Shown: positions 31,302-41,080, counted from the first letter of the stretch. The stretch is 64,000 bases of DNA from Prochlorococcus marinus bv. HNLC2 (GCA_000218745.1 GL947595.1:954982-1018981); one strand, 5' to 3'. Translations and numbers: made by a program. Notes: generated by a model from the letters alone, not told the origin.

Positions 31302-31694
31302 TTGGAATTAAAAACATCAAATGGTGTCAATAGAATTGGCCATGTAGCACTTAGAGTAAAGGATCTAGAAAGATCTAAATCCTTTTATGTAAATTTAGGG
31401 ATGAAATTAATTTGGGATGATAAAGATTGGTGTTACTTAGAGGTTGGTCAAAGTAAGGATGGACTTGCTTTGCTTGGCCCTAGTTATAAATCGGCAGGAC
31501 CTCATTTGGCTTTTCATTTTGAAGATCGAAAAGAGATTGAAAAAATACATTATGATCTTCAGAATTCAAGTATTAAGGTTGGAGCGATACATGATCATAG
31601 AGATGGTACTGCATCATTTTATATGCAAGATTCAGAAGGTAATTGGCTTGAAATGATTTATGTCCCTAAGGGAGGAATTAAATCTAATATTTGA
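31302..31694 (+). CDS. Glyoxalase/VOC superfamily protein
   Basis: 130 residues, a single vicinal-oxygen-chelate domain. The first beta-alpha-beta (RIGHVALRVKDLERSKSFYVNLGMKL, described by its His and FY-N-GM pattern) and second module ending DSEGNWLEMIYVP place His and Glu at metal-binding positions. The family includes glyoxalase I and dioxygenases, and the exact substrate is unknown. TTG start at 31302. The stop overlaps the mutS2 ATG by one base (TGATG), so the genes are coupled. Confidence 0.8.
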   Translation: MELKTSNGVNRIGHVALRVKDLERSKSFYVNLGMKLIWDDKDWCYLEVGQSKDGLALLGPSYKSAGPHLAFHFEDRKEIEKIHYDLQNSSIKVGAIHDHRDGTASFYMQDSEGNWLEMIYVPKGGIKSNI

Positions 31695-34124
31695 TGACAT
31701 TTTTTCAAGATCTAGAAGCAGATAAATGTGATAAAGAATCCTTACCAAAGAATTTAAGTATAAGATCTTTGGAACTTTTAGAGTGGCCAAATTTGATAAG
31801 ACAAATTTCCTCTTTTGCTTCTACTCAAATGGGAAGAAGGGCAATATTAGATTTCCAAATACCTTTAACAAAAAGAGAATCTGAGAATTTAATAAAAGAG
31901 ACAATTGAAATGCATAATTTAGAAAATGAAACTGATCAGAAAATTAATTTTGAAGGTATATTTGATATTAAAAAGAATGTAGAGATTTGCTTTAAAAATG
32001 GAGTTATTAATGCAGTAGATTTATTAGAAATAGCAGATACAATTTCTAATTCAAGAAAATTAAAGGCTTTTATTTTTAACACTGATTCAAGACCTTTACT
32101 TTCATCAATTTTAGATAACCTTGTGGATCATATTCAGCTCGAAAAGATTTTGAAAAATGGTATTGAAAAATCTGGCAGAATATCTGATAAAGCTAGTGAA
32201 AAACTTACAGAATTAAGAGGCCAATTAAATTATTTTAAAAACGAAAGGCGTCGTCTCTTAGATGATTTCGTCAAAAATAATAGTAAATATCTTCAAGATT
32301 TATTTATTGGAGATCGTTATGGTAGGCCTGTTGTAGCAGTAAAAGTAAATTATATAAATAAGATAAAGGGTATTTTACATGACTCTTCTTCTTCTGGAAA
32401 TACCAATTTTTATTGAACCTGATGTAATAGCTTCAAAAGGCAATAAAATTGCCTCTCTTAATGCAAAAATTTCTAATGAAGAATTTAAATTATTAAAAAA
32501 GTGGTCCTCCTTGATCTCTGAAAATTATGAAACTTTACTCTTAAATTCTGATATTTTATTAAAAATTGAAAATTCTCTCACTCGCTCAAGATACTCAAGG
32601 TTTATAAATGGTTTCCCTCCAAAATTTAGTAATAATAATAAATTAATTATCACTGGTTTTACTCACCCATTATTGATCTGGGAATATAAAAAGAAAAATT
32701 CAATACAACCAAAGGCTATTGATTTTTTAATAGCTGAAAATATAAAAGTTGTAGCGATAACTGGACCAAATACTGGAGGAAAGACAGCTGCTTTAAAAGG
32801 GTTAGGAATTTCTTTTTTAATGGCGAAGTCTGGATTATTTATACCTGCAAATTCAACCCCAATTATTCCTTATTACTCCTATATCTATTCTGACATAGGA
32901 GATGAACAATCTTTGGAGGGTAATTTATCAACTTTTAGTGGTCACATAACAAGAATTAAAAATATCTTAGATGCATTAAATAGCAAAAATGGCTTATCAG
33001 TTGTTTTGCTAGATGAAATTGGTTCAGGAACTGATCCAGAAGAAGGAACTGCATTGGCTATTTCTCTTCTTAGAGAATTTGCAGATAAATCAGATTTAAC
33101 AATGGCAACTACACACTATGGTGATATCAAAGCTTTGAAGTATAGAGATGAAAGATTTGAGAATGTATCTGTAAGTTTTGATGAAGAGTCTTTTCAACCA
33201 ACTTATACTCTTAATTGGGGTATCCCTGGAAGAAGCAACGCTCTATCTATCGCAAAAAAAATTGGTCTAAGTGAAAATATCATAAACTTAGCTACTGATT
33301 ATTTAAAACCGAAAGAAACTGAAAATATTAATAAAATTATTAAAGGTTTAGAACATCAAAAGATACTTCAACAAAATGCCGCTGAGGAAGCAGCCGCCTT
33401 AATTGCAAGAACTGAGATTCTTTACGATGAAATAAATAAATATCATCAATATCAAAAATCTCAAGCCAAAAAATTTCAAGAGAAAGAAAGAGAAAAATTA
33501 ACTAAATCAATTAATCAAGCCAAATCAGAAGTTGTAACTCTTATTGAAAAATTGAGAAATAAAAATGCTTCAGGTGAGGATTCGCGAAGAATTGGTGTAA
33601 GGTTGAAGGAGATTGAAAATGAATTGCTTCTTGAAGAAGATAAAAAGGTTGATAATTATGAATGGATGCCAAAAATTGGAGATTTTATAAGGATTAAAAG
33701 CCTAAATACCACTGGTAAAATAATAGGCTCCGATGAAAAAGGACTATCATTTACAGTCAATTGTGGATCATTTAATAGTATCTTGTCTCTGAGTGATTTA
33801 GAAGGTCTTCATGGGGAACAGCCAATTGTTCCAAAATCAGAAATTAAAATTAAATCTACTCAAGATAATTATTCTTCTTCAAATATTAGAACATCAAAAA
33901 ATACTGTTGATCTTCGAGGTTTGAGAGTGCACGAAGCTGAGATTGTATTAGAGGAGAAATTAAGAAAATTTCATGGACCACTTTGGATTATCCATGGTGT
34001 AGGAACAGGTAAATTAAAAAAAGGCTTAAAGCTTTGGTTATCTCAATTAGAGTATGTTGAAAAAATTGAGGATGCATCTCCCTCAGAGGGCGGTTCAGGT
34101 TGCAGCATAGCTTGGATTAAATAA
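31694..34124 (+). CDS. mutS2: MutS2 (RqcU) family ATPase, frameshifted as sequenced
   Basis: MutS2 proteins resolve collided ribosomes or suppress recombination rather than repair mismatches. The N-terminal half runs to 32416. The frame then breaks inside the family phrase SSSGNT-IFIEP: as written it reads GNTNFY-stop, but deleting one base in ACCAATTTTTATT (32401-32413) restores it. The reconstructed protein is about 809 residues, with Walker A GPNTGGKTAALKG, VVLLDEIGSGTDPEEG, a coiled-coil and a C-terminal Smr domain (VDLRGLRVHEAE, HGVGTGKL). Coupled to the upstream VOC gene; obgE follows 38 bases later. Confidence 0.87.
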
Positions 34125-34162
34125 AATATATTTATATCTTTTAGCTATTTTTAATATCCCCA

Positions 34163-35146
34163 GTGCAATTTATTGATCAAGCGCAAATAATTATTAGAGC
34201 AGGAAGAGGAGGTGATGGGATTGTGTCATTTAGAAGAGAAAAGTTTGTTCCAGCAGGAGGCCCTTCTGGAGGTAATGGTGGAAAGGGTGGGTCAGTAATC
34301 TTTGAGGCTGATTCTAATCTTCAAACTCTTTTGGATTTTAAATTTCAAAGAGAAATATTTGCAAAAGATGGAGTTAAAGGTGGACCTAATAAAAGAAGTG
34401 GAGCAACTGGGGAGGATAAAATTATCAAGGTTCCTTGTGGAACGGAGATTAGGGATAATCAAACCAACATTATTTTTGGAGATTTAACGAAACATAAACA
34501 AAAAATAGTTGTCGCATTCGGAGGTAGAGGCGGACTGGGTAATTCTCATTTCCTTAGTAATCAAAATAGAGCCCCTGAATTTTTTATTGAAGGGAAAGAG
34601 GGAGAAAGTTGGAATATTAAGCTCGAATTAAAGTTACTTGCAGAAGTAGGTATTGTTGGTTTGCCTAATGCAGGAAAAAGTTCACTGATTTCTGCTATAT
34701 CTTCAGCCCGTCCAAAAATTGCAAATTATCCATTTACAACCTTAGTTCCGAATCTTGGAGTAGTCAGAAAAATAGATGGTAATGGGTGTCTTTTTGCTGA
34801 TATTCCAGGATTAATTTCTGGAGCGGCTGAGGGAATTGGTCTGGGTCATGATTTTTTAAGGCATATTCAACGAACAAAAATTCTTATACATCTTATTGAT
34901 TCGGCAGCTGAAAACCCCATAAATGATTTTTTAATCATTGAAGAGGAATTAAAGAAGTATGGGAATGGACTTTTAGATAAAACAAGAATTATTGTTTTAA
35001 GTAAAAAAGAGCTTCTAGAAAGTAATAATTTGAATGTAATTACAAAAAAGTTAGAAAATTTGTCTAAAAAGAAAGTTTTAGTTATTTCTTCATCTTTGCG
35101 AGAAGGTCTATCGCAACTTCTATCTGAGGTTTGGGCAGAAATTTAA
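34163..35146 (+). CDS. obgE: Obg/CgtA GTPase
   Basis: GTPase that acts in late 50S assembly and growth control, linked to ppGpp. 327 residues. The glycine-rich Obg fold occupies about residues 1-158 ([22 protein letters not shown] repeats). The G domain carries G1 [11 protein letters not shown]2 YPFTT, G3 DIPGLI and G4 SKKE in the position of NKxD. It lacks the variable C-terminal domain of the Bacillus protein, as is usual in cyanobacteria. GTG start at 34163. It lies 38 bases after mutS2 on the same strand. Confidence 0.95.
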   Translation: MQFIDQAQIIIRAGRGGDGIVSFRREKFVPAGGPSGGNGGKGGSVIFEADSNLQTLLDFKFQREIFAKDGVKGGPNKRSGATGEDKIIKVPCGTEIRDNQTNIIFGDLTKHKQKIVVAFGGRGGLGNSHFLSNQNRAPEFFIEGKEGESWNIKLELKLLAEVGIVGLPNAGKSSLISAISSARPKIANYPFTTLVPNLGVVRKIDGNGCLFADIPGLISGAAEGIGLGHDFLRHIQRTKILIHLIDSAAENPINDFLIIEEELKKYGNGLLDKTRIIVLSKKELLESNNLNVITKKLENLSKKKVLVISSSLREGLSQLLSEVWAEI

Positions 35147-35235
35147 AAAAATAAAAATTAACTGACCTAAACAAAAATACTTGATTTTAGTATTAATTTT
35201 AGTCATAAATTAGTAAGCACCTTAATTAATTAGTT

Positions 35236-35418
35236 ATGAACTTCTACAGTTGTTTTGATAAAGCAGGAAAAGTTATTGCAAGATGTCAAACAATTCAGGA
35301 TATTGAGGTTCTTAAGAAGATGGGGAGACCAATTGTTGAGGTGAGAGAAATGAAAAGGGAGGAATCAGTGGTTTGTTCCCTCACTGGAAGCCCTTCAGAT
35401 TACAATATGGATTATTAA
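35236..35418 (+). CDS. Small conserved hypothetical protein
   Basis: 60 residues, beginning MNFYSCFDKAGKVIARC and ending in an Asp/Tyr-rich tail. It contains three cysteines (about residues 6, 17 and 47) but no recognisable CxxC pair. Predicted beta-alpha content is seen in the VIARCQTIQDIEVLKKMG segment. I do not recognise a family. It starts with ATG 35236, is preceded by obgE by 89 bases, and its stop abuts the hairpin that terminates cp12 from the other strand. Confidence 0.7.
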   Translation: MNFYSCFDKAGKVIARCQTIQDIEVLKKMGRPIVEVREMKREESVVCSLTGSPSDYNMDY

Positions 35419-35440
35419 AAAAGGGGCTTTGAAACCCCTT
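35419..35440 (-). terminator. Rho-independent terminator of cp12
   Basis: AAGGGG / CCCCTT stem with a loop of about 8 bases, directly followed on the minus strand by a run of U (plus-strand A run 35417-35422). It lies 27 bases after the cp12 stop. In the plus direction a T run is not adjacent, so it serves mainly the minus-strand gene. Confidence 0.75.
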
Positions 35441-35466
35441 GAATATTACTTTTTTAAAGAATTTAA

Positions 35467-35685
35467 TTAGTCATCATAAACTAGGCATTCTGGCTCATCG
35501 GGATTTGCATCACAGAATAGTTCAAGAGCATTAGGGTCATGCTTGTCTTCAGGGTGATGATCTTTATATTCTTCTAGTTCTTTTAATTCTTCAGTCAAAT
35601 GTCTAACCTTTGGAAGGTTACCTTCTGCTTTTGCAGATTCGATTTCCGATTGATCTTTTTTAATGTGTTCGTCAATGGATTTCAT
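35467..35685 (-). CDS. cp12: CP12, Calvin-cycle scaffold protein
   Basis: Small disordered regulator that ties GAPDH and phosphoribulokinase into an inactive complex in the dark. 72 residues. The C-terminal GAPDH-binding module LELFCDANPDEPECLVYDD is perfectly recognisable, with its redox cysteine pair at residues 58 and 67. The N-terminal half is a charged helix (ESAKAEGNLPKVRHLTEELK, Glu/Lys-rich) without the second, N-terminal cysteine pair found in many plant and freshwater cyanobacterial CP12s. It has its own hairpin terminator and a free-standing promoter region shared with nothing upstream on its strand. Confidence 0.93.
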   Translation of the reverse strand: MKSIDEHIKKDQSEIESAKAEGNLPKVRHLTEELKELEEYKDHHPEDKHDPNALELFCDANPDEPECLVYDD

Positions 35686-35799
35686 TTGCTGAATTCCTAA
35701 ATAAGTTGATAAATATAAGATAGTGAATTAAATCAAAAATTGCATCTTTTTTAAACTTAAATGTTTGATAATCATCAATTTTGAATAAAAATTAATTTT

Positions 35800-36750
35800 C
35801 TAGTTATGTTTTATTATTTTTTCTAATGAATTTTTAAGGGGAACAATTTGATTAGGGTTTAGAGGAAATAGTGCGGTGTAGTAATCTTGCATCCATTCCT
35901 CTTCAAAACATGTATCTCGAACTTCTTTTAAATTAAAAAATTTTAATCTCCACCTTATAATATTCTTGTATTCAGAAATATCTTTTTGCGTGCATTTAAA
36001 TAGAATACTGTAAATTAATTCCCACCTAACTAATGTAGGAAATAAATAAATATCTGCAAGACTTAACTCTTGGCCAAGTAACCAGGGCCCTCCATTATTT
36101 TTAAGAATATCATCAACTTTATCAAGACTTGAAAATAAATTTTTACTTGCTTTTTCATATGCACTTTGATTTCTCGCAAAGCCGCATTTGTATACCCCAT
36201 CGTTTATTGAATTATGTATTAAGTCTAGTAACTGTTCACTATCATCAATAATTTTAGTTCTTTTAGTATTTTGATCATCTCCAATTTTATTAAGGATTTT
36301 TACTATTTCACTACTTTCATTGGAAATGGGTTCAATTTTTTGATTTTTAAAACTTATTAGAATAGGTAAAGTAGGTCTTGAAATTATATTTAATTTAGAT
36401 TTTGAGTAAACCTCACTTAAGGTTTTCATTCCAAAAAAATGTTCTTTAAAAATCCACTCCCCATCTTGATATCTAGGATTTAAAAAAATAATATTTATTA
36501 TTTTTGATAGATTTTTTAATCTATACATTAGAAAAGTTCGATGACACCAGGGACATGTTGATCCAATAAGTAAATAAAGATTTTTGGTGTTTTGTGAATT
36601 TACTCCTGATTTTCTATTCTCCTTTTTTATTCCTTGTGGCCGCTTGTAGTTACCATATAAATCTGACGGGGCGAAGCCATTCATCAGTTTTATCCAGTAC
36701 CAGATCCAAAACTTTCTAGCAAAAATTATGAGAAATTTGTTTTTTTTCAT
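35800..36750 (-). CDS. Glutathione S-transferase family protein (ECM4/glutathionyl-hydroquinone reductase-like)
   Basis: 316 residues. The N-terminal thioredoxin-fold domain carries a CPWCHR motif (IGSTCPWCHRTFLMYRLK), typical of Xi-class/omega-like GSTs which reduce glutathionyl-hydroquinones through the first Cys. The C-terminal all-helical GST domain has NGGPWLLGQELSLADIYLFPT. Family membership is clear; the physiological substrate is inferred only by analogy. It is divergent from the aspartoacylase homologue, with only 23 bases between the starts. Confidence 0.82.
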   Translation of the reverse strand: MKKNKFLIIFARKFWIWYWIKLMNGFAPSDLYGNYKRPQGIKKENRKSGVNSQNTKNLYLLIGSTCPWCHRTFLMYRLKNLSKIINIIFLNPRYQDGEWIFKEHFFGMKTLSEVYSKSKLNIISRPTLPILISFKNQKIEPISNESSEIVKILNKIGDDQNTKRTKIIDDSEQLLDLIHNSINDGVYKCGFARNQSAYEKASKNLFSSLDKVDDILKNNGGPWLLGQELSLADIYLFPTLVRWELIYSILFKCTQKDISEYKNIIRWRLKFFNLKEVRDTCFEEEWMQDYYTALFPLNPNQIVPLKNSLEKIIKHN

Positions 36751-36773
36751 AGAATTGATTAAAAATCTGCAAA

Positions 36774-37664
36774 ATGCTTGACAAGAAATTACTAATTGTT
36801 TCGGGTACTCATGGGAATGAACTCAATCCTGTTATGGCTGTTAATAAATTTAGGAACTTAACTTTAGCCAGTAATAATAATTACTTTGAGTTTATTTTAG
36901 GGAATCCTCTTGCTTACGAAAAGGGTTTAAGATATCTCGATATAGATTTAAATAGATCTTTTGATTCTAAAAAATCTTTTTTAAACAAAGATCTATATGA
37001 AGTTCAAAGAGCTGAACAAATAGTAAAAGAATTTGGTCCAGAAAGCCCTAATGGATGCCAAGTAGTATTAGATTTACACACTACTACTGCTTCCATGGGT
37101 ACAAGTCTTGTCATGTATGGGAGAAGAAAAAAAGATTTCTATTTAGCTGCAATCCTGCAAAATAAATTTGGATTACCTATTTATTTACATGAAAAAGATT
37201 CTCAACAAACCGGATTTTTAGTTGAAGCCTGGCCTTGTGGATTAGTTATAGAGATAGGACCAGTCGCTCAGAATCATTATGATCCAATAATTGTTGAAAG
37301 ATTTTTAATTCTTTTAAAATTCTTAGAAAATTTATATGACGGCATAAATAATAATAATTTACCTTTACCTGATGAAATGACTATTTATGTTCATCAAGGA
37401 AGTATAGATTATCCAAGGGATAAAGATGGAAATATCAACTCTTTAATTCATCCAGATAGAGTTATGCAAGATTGGGTTGAGATTAAGAATGGTGATCCAT
37501 TATTTCTTGATGAGTTTAATAAAGATATAAATTATATTTCTAAAGATAAAACTTATCCTGTTTTTATTGGTGAAGCAGCTTACAAAGAGAAGAAAATCGC
37601 TATGAGTTTTACAAAAAAAGAAACAATCAAATGTTCAAGAGAATGGATAAAAGATTTTATTTAA
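36774..37664 (+). CDS. Aspartoacylase/succinylglutamate desuccinylase family zinc hydrolase
   Basis: 296 residues of the AstE/AspA family (M14-like zinc carboxypeptidase fold). Zinc ligands appear in SGTHGNELNP (His and Glu near residues 14 and 17) and in LDLHTTTASMG (His near 103). The catalytic glutamate lies in LVIEIGP. The N-substituted amino acid it cleaves is unknown; the aspartoacylase name in relatives is by homology only. The start ATG 36774 lies just after the GST start on the other strand. The gene is followed by a 454-base region leading to psbA. Confidence 0.85.
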   Translation: MLDKKLLIVSGTHGNELNPVMAVNKFRNLTLASNNNYFEFILGNPLAYEKGLRYLDIDLNRSFDSKKSFLNKDLYEVQRAEQIVKEFGPESPNGCQVVLDLHTTTASMGTSLVMYGRRKKDFYLAAILQNKFGLPIYLHEKDSQQTGFLVEAWPCGLVIEIGPVAQNHYDPIIVERFLILLKFLENLYDGINNNNLPLPDEMTIYVHQGSIDYPRDKDGNINSLIHPDRVMQDWVEIKNGDPLFLDEFNKDINYISKDKTYPVFIGEAAYKEKKIAMSFTKKETIKCSREWIKDFI

Positions 37665-37804
37665 AAACTAATTTCTCATTAACTTGTTTAAAAATCAGCG
37701 ATTACAGATATTTATCTATTTGGAAAATTAATCTATATTATAAGTTTAATTTATGTCAATGATCGATATTCTATGCTGGAAGATCAGATAAAAATTATTG
37801 TTCC

Positions 37805-37933
37805 TTATACCCTCTGACTCCAGTAAATAGTAGCTCCGATTGCTTCTAACTCCAGTCTCCTGCTTCTTGCTGAAGATAAAGGAACTACTTCCTTTGATCT
37901 CCTGCCATTAATTAAAAACTCTAGTAAAACCAA
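37805..37933 (-). CDS. Short basic ORF upstream of and opposite to psbA
   Basis: 42 residues from a TTG at 37933 to TAA at 37805. The N-terminal stretch is hydrophobic (VLLEFLI) and is followed by NGRRSKEVVPLSSARSRRL and a short end IYWSQRV. The arginine-rich, non-AT-driven composition (many AGA/AGG, GCA, CTG codons) is unlike random AT-rich spacer, which is why I call it. I think it resembles a small conserved picocyanobacterial protein but cannot name it. There is no clear ribosome-binding site before the TTG. The remainder of 37665-38118 holds only AT-rich spacer and the psbA leader. Confidence 0.5.
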   Translation of the reverse strand: MVLLEFLINGRRSKEVVPLSSARSRRLELEAIGATIYWSQRV

Positions 37934-38057
37934 TTTTAGGAGTAAAATATTAAGAAAATCTTAAATCATAAAGCTACTCTTTCTGTATAAATTAATAAAT
38001 CTTCCAATATTTCATACAATTTTTTACACATTTTTCATGATTTTGGATTAAAGTCTT

Positions 38058-38118
38058 AGGAGCAGATTATGTCTGCTTTTATTTACACGCCTATTTATTA
38101 GGCATACCTTACGAACTC
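38058..38118 (+). promoter_or_regulatory. psbA 5' leader with two hairpins
   Basis: Just before psbA lies AGGAG (38058-38062), then a hairpin AGCAGA / TCTGCT (38061-38066 with 38072-38077) whose 5-base loop TTATG contains an ATG. A second hairpin GCCTA / TAGGC follows (38089-38093 with 38099-38103). The psbA ATG at 38119 has no purine-rich site in the 15 bases before it. The arrangement suggests the leader controls psbA translation. A TATAAA-like element near 37986-37991 could be the -10 box, but this is weak. Confidence 0.55.
38069..38101 (+). CDS. Upstream ORF (10 codons) in psbA leader
   Basis: ATG 38069 to TAG 38101 encodes [10 protein letters not shown]. It has a textbook ribosome-binding site (AGGAG, 6-base spacing), better than psbA itself. 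Its ATG sits in the first hairpin loop and its stop in the second hairpin, 17 bases before the psbA start. It may act as a leader peptide or deliver ribosomes to psbA by coupling. Whether it is translated is unproven. Confidence 0.4.
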   Translation: MSAFIYTPIY

Positions 38119-39201
38119 ATGACAACTATTCAGCAGCAGCGTTCATCGCTGTTAAAGGGTTGGCCACAGTTCTGTGAGTGGGTAACATCAACTAACAACA
38201 GAATTTATGTTGGTTGGTTTGGAGTTTTAATGATTCCATGCTTACTTGCAGCAGCGGCTTGCTTCATTGTTGCTTTCATCGCAGCACCACCAGTAGACAT
38301 CGACGGAATTAGAGAGCCAGTTGCTGGTTCATTCCTATATGGAAACAACATCATCTCAGGTGCGGTTGTTCCTTCATCAAACGCTATTGGTCTTCACTTC
38401 TACCCAATTTGGGAAGCAGCGACTGTAGATGAGTGGCTATACAATGGTGGCCCTTACCAACTTGTAATTTTCCACTTCCTAATCGGTATCTCAGCATACA
38501 TGGGAAGACAGTGGGAGCTTTCATACCGTTTAGGTATGCGTCCTTGGATCTGTGTTGCATACTCTGCACCAGTTTCAGCAGCTTTCGCAGTATTCCTTGT
38601 ATACCCATTCGGTCAAGGTTCATTCTCTGACGGAATGCCTCTAGGTATCTCTGGTACATTCAACTTCATGTTTGTTTTCCAGGCTGAGCACAACATTCTT
38701 ATGCACCCATTCCACATGGCTGGTGTTGCTGGAATGTTCGGTGGATCATTATTCTCTGCAATGCATGGTTCATTGGTAACATCATCTCTAATTAGAGAAA
38801 CAACTGGTCTTGAGTCACAAAACTATGGCTACAAGTTCGGTCAAGAAGAAGAAACATACAACATCGTTGCAGCTCATGGCTACTTCGGTCGTTTGATCTT
38901 CCAATATGCAAGTTTCAATAACAGCAGAAGTCTTCACTTCTTCCTAGCTGTATTCCCTGTTGTTTGCGTATGGTTAACATCTATGGGTATTTGCACAATG
39001 GCATTTAACCTAAACGGTTTCAACTTCAACCAGTCAGTTGTTGACGCTAACGGTAAAATCGTTCCTACATGGGGTGATGTACTTAACCGTGCAAACTTAG
39101 GTATGGAAGTAATGCACGAGCGTAACGCTCACAACTTCCCACTCGATTTAGCAGCTGCTGAGTCTACATCTGTAGCTCTTACAGCTCCTGCAATCGGCTA
39201 A
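38119..39201 (+). CDS. psbA: Photosystem II D1 reaction centre protein
   Basis: D1 core subunit of photosystem II in the thylakoid membrane, binding P680, pheophytin, QB and the manganese cluster. 360 residues with five membrane helices. Visible landmarks: [32 protein letters not shown] with Gln at position 131 (standard residue 130 after a one-residue N-terminal insertion), and the C-terminal [10 protein letters not shown], followed by the short extension removed by CtpA. Codon use differs sharply from neighbours, favouring C-ending codons (TTC, AAC, TAC), as in highly expressed genes. A strong terminator follows. Confidence 0.99.
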   Translation: MTTIQQQRSSLLKGWPQFCEWVTSTNNRIYVGWFGVLMIPCLLAAAACFIVAFIAAPPVDIDGIREPVAGSFLYGNNIISGAVVPSSNAIGLHFYPIWEAATVDEWLYNGGPYQLVIFHFLIGISAYMGRQWELSYRLGMRPWICVAYSAPVSAAFAVFLVYPFGQGSFSDGMPLGISGTFNFMFVFQAEHNILMHPFHMAGVAGMFGGSLFSAMHGSLVTSSLIRETTGLESQNYGYKFGQEEETYNIVAAHGYFGRLIFQYASFNNSRSLHFFLAVFPVVCVWLTSMGICTMAFNLNGFNFNQSVVDANGKIVPTWGDVLNRANLGMEVMHERNAHNFPLDLAAAESTSVALTAPAIG

Positions 39202-39223
39202 GCTTAAGGTTCTTAAAATTAAA

Positions 39224-39249
39224 GACTCCCCTTGGGGGAGTCTTTTTTT
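39224..39249 (+). terminator. Rho-independent terminator of psbA
   Basis: GACTCCCC / GGGGAGTC, an 8-base-pair GC-rich stem with a 3-base loop (39224-39242), followed by seven T. It begins 23 bases after the psbA stop. It is the strongest intrinsic terminator in the window, fitting a highly transcribed monocistronic gene. Confidence 0.92.
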
Positions 39250-39304
39250 ATGTCTTATTTTTTTAAACTTTCATATAATAAAAAATAAATTACTTAAATC
39301 ATTT

Positions 39305-40402
39305 ATGGGTAATACATTCGGAAAAATTTTTAAGATAAGTACTTTTGGTGAGTCCCATGGCGGTGCTGTAGGAGTGATTTTAGATGGATGTCCACCTAGT
39401 TTAAAGTTAAATATAGATTTAATTCAAAAGGAATTAGATAGAAGAAGGCCAGGTCAGAGTCAAATAACCACTCCAAGAAATGAGGCTGATAAAGTAGAGA
39501 TATTGAGTGGTATAAAAGGTAATCTTACTCTTGGAACACCTATCGCGATGGTTGTGAGAAATAAGGATCAGAAACCAAATGATTACGATAATTTAGAAAA
39601 GGTTTTTAGGCCCTCACATGCGGATGGAACATATCATTTGAAATATGGAATTCAAGCTGATTCTGGAGGAGGAAGAGCATCAGCTCGAGAAACTATAGGA
39701 AGAGTAGCGGGTGGGGCTATTGCAAAACAATTACTTAAAAAATTACATGATATTGAAATTTTATCTTGGGTTCAGAGAATACATAATATAGACTCAGATA
39801 TAAAGCATGATGAAATAACTCCTGAAAAAATTGATTCAAATATTGTAAGATGCCCTGATGATAAAATTGCAAGTAATATGATATCTCGAATACAGGAATT
39901 GCAGAAAAAAGGAGATTCTTGTGGAGGAGTTATTGAATGTTTAGTAAGAAATATGCCAGGCGGTCTTGGTATGCCAGTTTTCGATAAGTTAGAAGCAGAT
40001 TTAGCAAAAGCTTTAATGTCTCTTCCTGCAACAAAAGGATTTGAAATAGGATCAGGATTTGAGGGAACTTATTTAACTGGTAGTGAACATAATGATCCAT
40101 TTGTATACTCAAAGGATAAAAATAGATTGAAAACTATTGCAAATAAATCTGGAGGTATTCAAGGAGGGATAAGTAATGGAGAAGACTTAAAAATGAGAAT
40201 AGCTTTTAAGCCCACTGCAACAATAAAAAAAGAACAGAAAACTGTTACTTCAGAAGGTAAAGAAGTGATTTTAAAAGCTAAAGGAAGACATGATCCTTGC
40301 GTCCTGCCAAGAGCGGTACCGATGGTAGATTCTATGGTTGCTTTAGTTCTAGCAGATCACTTACTATTGCATCATGCTCAATGTCAAATATTGAATGAGT
40401 AA
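39305..40402 (+). CDS. aroC: Chorismate synthase
   Basis: Converts 5-enolpyruvylshikimate-3-phosphate to chorismate using reduced FMN, the last common step to aromatic amino acids, folate and quinones. 365 residues. Signature segments: [19 protein letters not shown] at the N-terminus, [18 protein letters not shown] in the centre, and [16 protein letters not shown] with the catalytic segment near the C-terminus. ATG start 39305. It stands alone after the psbA terminator and is convergent with the KDPG-aldolase-like gene, whose repaired stop lies 8 bases away. Confidence 0.97.
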   Translation: MGNTFGKIFKISTFGESHGGAVGVILDGCPPSLKLNIDLIQKELDRRRPGQSQITTPRNEADKVEILSGIKGNLTLGTPIAMVVRNKDQKPNDYDNLEKVFRPSHADGTYHLKYGIQADSGGGRASARETIGRVAGGAIAKQLLKKLHDIEILSWVQRIHNIDSDIKHDEITPEKIDSNIVRCPDDKIASNMISRIQELQKKGDSCGGVIECLVRNMPGGLGMPVFDKLEADLAKALMSLPATKGFEIGSGFEGTYLTGSEHNDPFVYSKDKNRLKTIANKSGGIQGGISNGEDLKMRIAFKPTATIKKEQKTVTSEGKEVILKAKGRHDPCVLPRAVPMVDSMVALVLADHLLLHHAQCQILNE

Positions 40403-40409
40403 TATTTGA

Positions 40410-41080
40410 TTAGTTTAATTTCATTTTTAAATATTGAAATATTTGCGGGTCAAAATTTTCACCATCAAAACCTTTTTGACCAATGATGATAGCTTTATAT
40501 CCTAAGGATCTATAGTCTTCAAGTCTTTTATTGATAAATCTCCTGCACCGATAAATGTAATCTTTTTAAAATTGTTTAAATCTAATATTGGTTCCTTTTC
40601 TTTTACAGGAAAAATCTTGATTATTTTGCAATTATCAGAAATAGCCTCATTTAGATGATTTAATTGTCTTAGGCCGGGTATGAGTAAGAAATTTTTTTCT
40701 TTGCTGTAATTAAACAATTCTTTATCCCAAAATCTCATCATTGAGAAGTTTAATCCAATATGTAAAGAATCATCTATAGACTTTTTATTTTTAATTGTTG
40801 ATGAGCCGATTTGAATATTAGGAAATTTTAATCTCAATCTTTGCATTAAAGTTAACCAATTATCATTGTCTTCCCAGGGTAATTCAAGAAACTTTAATCC
40901 AGAATCTATAATTTTTTCAACTCTTTGTAAGAATTGATTTTGATTAATTTTGTTATTATATATATTTTTTCTAGGTCTTGCGAGCAATATAAATGGGTGT
41001 TCTGAAATTTCCCTTTGGAATATATTTACTTTGTCTGTATATTTGGAATTTAGATAATCATCATTATAAATAATTTGCAA
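40410..41080 (-). CDS. KDPG/KHG-aldolase-like protein, frameshifted as sequenced
   Basis: Class I aldolase-like barrel related to Eda (KDPG/KHG aldolase). As written the frame ends at 40502. Adding one A to the A4 run opposite 40526-40529 continues it through LEDYRSLGYKAIIIGQKGF to a stop at 40410, giving about 223 residues. Recognisable elements are HPFILLARPR, the FLELPW beta-strand and LIPGL-KIIKIFPVKE with the lysine in the Schiff-base position. Substrate preference cannot be told from the sequence. Its start overlaps the ftsH 3' end by 17 bases, so it is probably expressed with ftsH. Confidence 0.72.

Noticed and set aside
31691..34124. Programmed frameshifting in mutS2 or the other split genes
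   Set aside because: No slippery heptamer with a downstream structure, and the positions differ between genes with both insertion-like and deletion-like shifts.
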